Origin: JAJDXO01 sp965213765
GTDB taxonomy: Bacteria > Pseudomonadota > Alphaproteobacteria > Rhodospirillales > UBA2165
Direction of reading: 5' to 3'
Length of the DNA stretch: 64,000 nt
Assembly: GCA_965213765.1 (NCBI GenBank)
Contig: OZ243926.1
Location: 3,162,001 to 3,226,000 of the forward strand
Shown: piece after piece, positions 59,569 to 64,000 of the stretch
Position numbering within the stretch: position 1 is the first letter of the stretch
How the letters are laid out: every line of letters starts with the position of its first letter
Translations under genes and position numbers: made by a program
The notes under the pieces: generated by a model
The model's input: only the letters and a program-made list of their open reading frames with translations
Told to the model about the DNA's origin: nothing
Database searches by the model: none

Positions 59569-60456
59569 TTGGCAACGCCCAAGCACATTTTCCGGGTCCG
59601 GATTTCCGCACCGCCCGGGGCCGCCGACGGTATTGTCACGGCCCTCGAGCCCCACCTCGATTCGGTCGCCCGGACCCACAATGAAGACGGGATGCTTGCC
59701 GAAGCGGTGATCACCGGATTTGCATCCGGCCCGCCAAATGAGGCGGCCATCCACCAAGCGGTCGCCGCCGCGGCGGACGCCGCTCAACTGGAGACGCCGG
59801 AAATCGACATCGCCCAGGTCCAGGTGCGCAACTGGGTGGCCGACAATCTGAAGGAATTTCCGCCGCTCACCGCCGGGCGGTATTTCGTCTACGGCGCCCA
59901 CTATGAGGAGGAAGTTCCGGTGGGGACGATCGGCCTCCGCATTCCGCCGGGAGCGGCATTCGGGACCGGTGATCACGGTTCCACACGGGGCTGCCTGTTG
60001 GCGCTGGATGCCATGCGAAGCGCCGCTTACCGCCGCGTGCTCGATATGGGATGCGGGTCGGGGATATTGGCCTTGGCGGTGGCAAAACGGTGGCGGGGGG
60101 CAAGGAAAATTGTCGCCGCCGACATCGATCCCGGCTCCATCGAAATTGCCGCTGCAAATTTCGCCGCGAACGGTGTTGGGAACCGGGTCGAGAGCGTCGT
60201 GTCCCGGGGCTATCGGGCCGCGCCGGTCCGCCGAAATTCATATGATTTGATTATGGCCAACATCCTTACCCGTCCGCTGACCCGGATGGCAGGGGACCTG
60301 GCGCATCATTTGGCGCCGGGCGGCACCGCCATCCTCTCCGGACTGGTAACCCGCGATGCCGCGCGGGTGCTCACGGCGCATCGGCGGCTGGGTCTTTTTT
60401 TGGTCCGGCGCATTGTCATCGACGATTGGACGACGCTTGTCCTCGGACGGCGCTAG
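59569..60456 (+). CDS. prmA: Ribosomal protein L11 methyltransferase
   Basis: A 295-residue SAM-dependent enzyme that trimethylates L11. The N-terminal substrate-recognition domain (about 1-110) precedes FGTGDHGSTRGCLLALDAM, VLDMGCGSGILALAVAKRW and AADIDPGSIEIAAANFAANG. DLIMANILTRPLTRMAGDLA is the NILxxPL motif specific to PrmA, followed by APGGTAILSGLVTRDAARVL. TTG 59569 is the likely start, 12 bases after the helicase stop. No clear ribosome site is seen, but upstream extension would run through the helicase frame. The last codons lie in the left arm of the inverted-repeat element at 60454-60620. Confidence 0.85.
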   Translation: MATPKHIFRVRISAPPGAADGIVTALEPHLDSVARTHNEDGMLAEAVITGFASGPPNEAAIHQAVAAAADAAQLETPEIDIAQVQVRNWVADNLKEFPPLTAGRYFVYGAHYEEEVPVGTIGLRIPPGAAFGTGDHGSTRGCLLALDAMRSAAYRRVLDMGCGSGILALAVAKRWRGARKIVAADIDPGSIEIAAANFAANGVGNRVESVVSRGYRAAPVRRNSYDLIMANILTRPLTRMAGDLAHHLAPGGTAILSGLVTRDAARVLTAHRRLGLFLVRRIVIDDWTTLVLGRR

Positions 60457-60620
60457 CCCGCATTTCTCACCAGGGGCGCGACCCGAAGGGCGGCGCTCTC
60501 TGGTCGACAGCGTGCGTCGAGGCGCTTGCCCGATGTCACCGCATCGCGCGGCGCGCCTCTCCTGCTCCGCCGACCAGACAGCGCCGCACAGACCATGACC
60601 CTGGTGGGAAATGCGGGCTA
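60454..60620. repeat. 167-bp inverted-repeat element (MITE-like) between convergent genes
   Basis: The left arm at 60454-60475 begins TAGCCCGCATTTCTCACC and the right arm at 60599-60620 is its reverse complement, 21 of 22 positions. A second, inner inverted pair (GCGCTCTCTGGTCG 60493-60506 with CGACCAGACAGCGC 60571-60584, 13 of 14) is nested inside. The outer arms supply the stop codons of both flanking genes: TAG 60454-60456 for prmA and, on the minus strand, TAG 60620-60618 for the small membrane protein. Size and symmetry fit a non-autonomous transposable element or a very strong bidirectional terminator. Confidence 0.75.
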
Positions 60621-60950
60621 GAAATTAAGGACTACCACGACGCTGCCGCCGATACCCACGGCGGCGGCGGTGAAGGAGGCCAGCCAGCGCCAATCGTCAG
60701 GGACGGCGATCCGCCCGTAGAGATTGGCGAACGTGCCGAGGGCCATGGCGACCAGCGGCCACCACCAACGCCCGACGAAAAAGCCGGCGATCAGCATGGC
60801 GATCACCGCCCCGCCGCAAAACCGCGCGAGAAAGCTGAACAAATCGGGATAGGGCCCGAGATAGGCCTGGGTCTTGTTCTCGACCACAAGGACCCGGCGT
60901 TGATCGTAAGCGAGGGACAGGCCGAGTACGGCGAGGTAATACCACTCCAT
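60618..60950 (-). CDS. Small membrane protein, three predicted spans
   Basis: A 110-residue hydrophobic protein. It starts MEWYYLAVLGLSLAYDQRRV, then has spans around LARFCGGAVIAMLIAGFFVG, WWPLVAMALGTFANLYGRIA and WLASFTAAAVGIGGSVVVVL. No family was recognised. The Trp/Arg pattern at span edges fits an inner-membrane protein. It lies 24 bases downstream of the FprA-like reductase gene in the same direction and may share its transcript. The final codon is inside the right arm of the inverted-repeat element, so the original C-terminus may have been altered by insertion. Confidence 0.6.
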   Translation of the reverse strand: MEWYYLAVLGLSLAYDQRRVLVVENKTQAYLGPYPDLFSFLARFCGGAVIAMLIAGFFVGRWWWPLVAMALGTFANLYGRIAVPDDWRWLASFTAAAVGIGGSVVVVLNF

Positions 60951-60974
60951 AGGCGATCCAAGCTCGCCGGTGTA

Positions 60975-62273
60975 TCAGCCGTCAAGGACAGCGAGCATCT
61001 CTTCCACGGTCGGAAATCTCTCTCGCGGGTGACCGCCGGTGGCCTGGGCAGTTTCGGCCTCGGCCACTTTCATCCATTCGGGAAAGCTGACGATCCGGGC
61101 ATTGCGGCCGGCCAGCAGTGCCCGGACGGCCTCACCCCCGCCTTTACCCGAAGCCGTGACCCGCTGAGAAATCACGTCGGCGACCTCCCGGGAGTCCGGC
61201 CCATTGGTGGGGATGGTTCCCGTCGGGCCCCGCTTGGCCCACCCGACCACGTAGAGGTTGTCTTTGACGAGGCCGTTCTCATTGGCGACCTGGCCGCCGT
61301 TCATTTCCAGATCTCCCGGCGGCACGGTGTGATAGCCGATGGCCGTGACCACGGCGCCGACGGGTACATCGAAGGTTTCGCCGGTGGCGACGGCGCGGCC
61401 GTCGACGACCTCGGTGCGCTCGAGCCGGATGCCTTCGACCCGGTCGCCGCCGAGAATTTCCGTGGGCGAGGCGTAGAATTGGATGTTCATCCTGATCGGA
61501 AGGTCCGGTTTATTCTGGGCTGCCAGCTCATTCAGAATTTTGAGGTTCTTCTCCTTGACGCCTTTTTCGCGGGCCTCGAACGTGTCCGGGACTTCGCCCG
61601 GTAATTGGGCCGGATCGACGATCACCTGGCAGCGTTCCAGATCGCGGATTTCGCCCAGTTCCTTGGGCGTGAAGCCGGCCTCATTGGGGCCGCGGCGGCC
61701 GAACATATGCAGGCCGGTGTAGGTCGCCGCCTCGATGGCCTCGGCCGCATGGGCGGCAATGTCCGACTCCACCATTTCCGCCGGGGTCTTGGCGAGCACC
61801 CGGCAGACATCCAGCGCCACGTTGCCGATGCCGATGACCGCGACGCCTTCACCGTCCAGCAGCGGGTCCAAGCGGCGGTAATCGGGGTGACTGTTGTACC
61901 AGCCGACGAACGCGCATGCCCCATAGACACCCTTCAGATCTTCGCCGGGGATCCCCAGCTTGCGGTCGTTGTAGGCGCCCACGGCCAGAATGACGGCGTC
62001 GTAATTCTCCTGCAGTTCATCCAACGAGACATCCCGGCCAACTTCCACGTTTCCGAAAAAGCCGACATGCTCCATCTCGAGGGTCCGCCAAAACTGGCGT
62101 GCCGTGTTGCGGGTCTTGAAATGGTCGGGCGCGACGCCGAAGCGGATCAGCCCGAAAGGGGAAGGAAAGCGTTCGTAGACGTCAATCCGGCAATCTTCAT
62201 ACAGTTTAAGCAAGGCGTCGGCGGCGTACATTCCGGCAGGGCCGGAACCCACGATGGCGAATCGGGCCGTCAT
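60975..62273 (-). CDS. Ferredoxin/adrenodoxin-NADP+ reductase (FprA-like)
   Basis: A 432-residue flavoprotein of the adrenodoxin reductase group. The FAD motif RFAIVGSGPAGMYAADAL opens the protein. The NADP site is GVAVIGIGNVALDVCRVLAK (about 144-163), and RRGPNEAGFTPKELGEI is the family-specific segment. WAKRGPTGTIPTNGPDSREV near residue 355 is the second FAD contact. It passes electrons between NADPH and a ferredoxin, as FprA of mycobacteria. The start is ATG 62273, placing the Rossmann motif at the usual distance. It has no ferredoxin gene beside it, but the ferredoxin fusion at 53022-53894 is in the same window. Upstream it is separated from the 2-hydroxyacid dehydrogenase gene by about 180 bases. 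Confidence 0.88.
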   Translation of the reverse strand: MTARFAIVGSGPAGMYAADALLKLYEDCRIDVYERFPSPFGLIRFGVAPDHFKTRNTARQFWRTLEMEHVGFFGNVEVGRDVSLDELQENYDAVILAVGAYNDRKLGIPGEDLKGVYGACAFVGWYNSHPDYRRLDPLLDGEGVAVIGIGNVALDVCRVLAKTPAEMVESDIAAHAAEAIEAATYTGLHMFGRRGPNEAGFTPKELGEIRDLERCQVIVDPAQLPGEVPDTFEAREKGVKEKNLKILNELAAQNKPDLPIRMNIQFYASPTEILGGDRVEGIRLERTEVVDGRAVATGETFDVPVGAVVTAIGYHTVPPGDLEMNGGQVANENGLVKDNLYVVGWAKRGPTGTIPTNGPDSREVADVISQRVTASGKGGGEAVRALLAGRNARIVSFPEWMKVAEAETAQATGGHPRERFPTVEEMLAVLDG

Positions 62274-62452
62274 AGAGGTTTGTCTCCCATCATCCCGGCG
62301 CCGGCGCGCCGAGGCCACAATCGTTCAGTCTTCAGAAGGTCGGCTGGAAATTGGACGGGTGTTTAATCCACACTTTTCTTGGCTGAATTGCGGGCCGATT
62401 GTGCCACATGACCTAGGCCGGTCAAGGGTACTCTGAGGGCCGCCGGAAGCGG

Positions 62453-63394
62453 TCAGATCACCCGGTTGGGGACCTCGCCTCCCGCAAAATGGGCGCAGAG
62501 CGTTTTGAGCATCAGCGCGTTCTTGTTGGCCTGGGCTTCGACCGTATTGCCCGCGATGTGCGGGGTGGCCACGACATCGGCGCGGGCGACAAGTTTGGCT
62601 TTGATCCTGGGGGCGCCGCCGAGGACATCCAGCCCGGCGCCGGCCAGCTTGCCGGCTTCCAGCGCGGCGAGCAGGGCGGCACTGTCGAGCACCGAGCCCC
62701 GGGCCACGTTGACAACGATGCCCGTCGAGGGAAGCGCGCCCAGCACGCCGGCATTGACCAAGTTCCCGGTTTCGGACGAGGCCGGACAGGAGAGCACAAG
62801 AACATCGGAGACGGCGGCGAGCGCATCGGCACTCTCCAGGTACTCGTAATCGACATCGCCGCGGCGGTTCCGATTGTGGTAGCGCACCGAAATCCCGAAA
62901 CCGCCGGCGCGTTTGGCAATCCGGCTGCCGATATCGCCGAGGCCAACGATGCCCATGGCCTTGCCGCTCGCGGTCATGGTCATCGGTGCGGGAATGTGCT
63001 CCTCACCCCCGCTGTCCCGCATCGCCTTCTGGTTTACGGAAATTTGCCGGTAGACGCTGAGCATCAGGGTGATTGCCAAGTCGGCGACGCTATCCGCATT
63101 GCCGCCGCGGCCATTGGTCACGACAATGTTTGCCGCCCGGGCGGCGTCGAGGTCGACCGCATCGAGGCCCGCGGACATGGCCGAGATGAGTTCAAGGTTG
63201 GGAAGCGCCCGGATCATTTCACCGCCGATAGGCCGCGGTCCTTCGGTAACGATGGCGCGTATGTCCGCGCCGTGCTCCTCGACCGCCCTGCTTCTGCAGT
63301 CCGGGTCCTGGGCCTCGATGACCTGATATGCCCGGTCCAGTTGTCGCCGGCTCTCCTCGGTGATCGGTGTGATGACCAGGATGGTCGGCTTCAT
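62453..63394 (-). CDS. D-isomer 2-hydroxyacid dehydrogenase-like protein, catalytic Glu missing
   Basis: A 313-residue NAD(P)-dependent 2-hydroxyacid dehydrogenase relative. The Rossmann motif is AMGIVGLGDIGSRIAKRAGG (146-165). Catalytic Arg232 is in IVVNVARGSVLDSAALLAAL and His279 in VVATPHIAGNT. The usual Glu, found in DVFxxEP, is replaced: DVLGGAPRI gives Ala261. In PGDH/glyoxylate reductase enzymes this Glu tunes the His. Activity may be low or specialised. The start ATG 63394 overlaps the thiolase stop by ATGA, so translation is coupled. Substrate could be a glyoxylate- or hydroxypyruvate-like acid. The protein is of ordinary family length. Confidence 0.78.
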   Translation of the reverse strand: MKPTILVITPITEESRRQLDRAYQVIEAQDPDCRSRAVEEHGADIRAIVTEGPRPIGGEMIRALPNLELISAMSAGLDAVDLDAARAANIVVTNGRGGNADSVADLAITLMLSVYRQISVNQKAMRDSGGEEHIPAPMTMTASGKAMGIVGLGDIGSRIAKRAGGFGISVRYHNRNRRGDVDYEYLESADALAAVSDVLVLSCPASSETGNLVNAGVLGALPSTGIVVNVARGSVLDSAALLAALEAGKLAGAGLDVLGGAPRIKAKLVARADVVATPHIAGNTVEAQANKNALMLKTLCAHFAGGEVPNRVI

Positions 63395-64000
63395 ACCCGC
63401 TCGATCGCCATCGCGATGCCTTGGCCGACGCCGACGCACATGGTGCAGAGCGCCTTGTCGCCACCGCTCCTCAGCAATTGATACATGGCCGTCGTCACCA
63501 GCCGCGCGCCGCTGGCGCCCAGGGGATGGCCGAGGGCAATGGCGCCGCCTTGGGGGTTCACCCGAGGGTCGTTGTCCTCGACGCCGAGTTCGCGAAGCAC
63601 CGCCAGTCCCTGGGCGGCGAAGGCCTCGTTGAGTTCGATGATGTCGAAGTCGCCGATCTTTAGGCCAAGCCGGTCCATCAGCTTGGCCGATGCGGGGGAC
63701 GGTCCCATGCCCATTGTCCGGGGCGGCACGCCCACGGACGCCATGCCGAGCACGCGCGCCTTAGGCGCGAGGCCGTGATCCATGGCGCCCTGCTCGGATG
63801 CAAGCACCAGGGCGCAGGCACCGTCATTTACGCCCGACGAATTGCCGGCCGTTACCGAGCCGCCCTCCCGGAAGGCCGCCCGAAGCTTACCTAATTTTTC
63901 CACGGTCGTGTCGGCACGGGGGTGTTCGTCCAGTTCGACGACGATCGGATCGCCACGCCGCTGAGGGATGGTGACGGGAACGGTTTCCTCGGCCAGGCGT
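63391..64000 (-). CDS. Thiolase, PcaF/PaaJ-like (3-oxoadipyl-CoA thiolase), 3' part
   Basis: The last about 203 codons of a thiolase whose 5' part lies beyond the window. Visible are GNSSGVNDGACALVLASEQG, FDIIELNEAFAAQGLAVLRE (catalytic loop), DPRVNPQGGAIALGHPLGAS with the active-site His, and ALCTMCVGVGQGIAMAIERV with the second Cys. The segment VPVTIPQRRGDPIVVELDEH at the window edge is typical of 3-oxoadipyl-CoA thiolases, which cleave to acetyl-CoA and succinyl-CoA, so an aromatic-degradation role is possible. A general acetyl-CoA acetyltransferase cannot be excluded. It is translationally coupled to the 2-hydroxyacid dehydrogenase-like gene. Confidence 0.85.
   Translation of the reverse strand, partial: RLAEETVPVTIPQRRGDPIVVELDEHPRADTTVEKLGKLRAAFREGGSVTAGNSSGVNDGACALVLASEQGAMDHGLAPKARVLGMASVGVPPRTMGMGPSPASAKLMDRLGLKIGDFDIIELNEAFAAQGLAVLRELGVEDNDPRVNPQGGAIALGHPLGASGARLVTTAMYQLLRSGGDKALCTMCVGVGQGIAMAIERV

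Overview
The window is a chromosomal segment of a GC-rich alphaproteobacterium, most likely a free-living member of the Rhodospirillales. This is inferred from gene content: a Rhodobacter-type sorbitol/mannitol (smo) operon, alphaproteobacterial long PstC/PstA, a phoR-pstSCAB-phoU-phoB block, an ArsR-methyltransferase regulator ahead of metF-metH, and frequent GTG/TTG starts with overlapping stop/start codons. No rRNA, tRNA, CRISPR array, prophage or defence island was seen.

Layout. (1) 1-481: the right end of an IS5-type insertion sequence and an adjoining 46-bp palindrome. (2) 518-5811: aromatic catabolism, with ligA-ligB-pobA on the minus strand, a divergent LysR regulator, and a second flavoprotein hydroxylase. 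The PobA lacks both tyrosines of the classical proton relay. (3) 6270-7793: an orphan Tat-exported multicopper oxidase, followed by a 1.2-kb repeat-rich non-coding stretch. (4) 9006-17891: polyol uptake and use: SorC-type regulator, smoEFGK ABC transporter, polyol dehydrogenase, and two translationally coupled PfkB kinases. (5) 17875-33060: the most unusual region. It combines a SsuABC/TauABC-like transporter with two different permeases, a dihydroxyphthalate-decarboxylase-like protein, two M24-fold proteins that have lost most metal ligands, an MmgE/PrpD protein, a HyuA/HyuB pair, a 3'-truncated double-HTH LysR gene and an aryl-CoA ligase. I read it as an undescribed catabolic module, perhaps for a cyclic amide, hydantoin or amidine compound. 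(6) 33237-41841: a small DUF1127-like protein, a 1-Cys peroxiredoxin and the complete phosphate regulon core with a three-repeat Pho box. (7) 41916-45738: a di-haem peroxidase, ettA, and mlaA with a decayed mlaC behind it. (8) 46157-51847: the methionine cycle operon with an obvious operator. (9) 51921-64000: housekeeping and orphan genes: a 46-residue membrane peptide, OsmC-like protein, ferredoxin-metallo-hydrolase fusion, CLC protein, triad-less HtrA-like protein, UvrD-type helicase, PrmA, a MITE-like 167-bp inverted-repeat element, a small membrane protein, an FprA-like reductase, a 2-hydroxyacid dehydrogenase-like protein and the 3' part of a thiolase gene.

A recurring architectural feature is a strong stem-loop directly behind the solute-binding-protein gene in all three ABC operons that begin with one (smoE, pstS and the 21419-22396 gene). 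It is probably used to raise binding-protein mRNA relative to membrane components.
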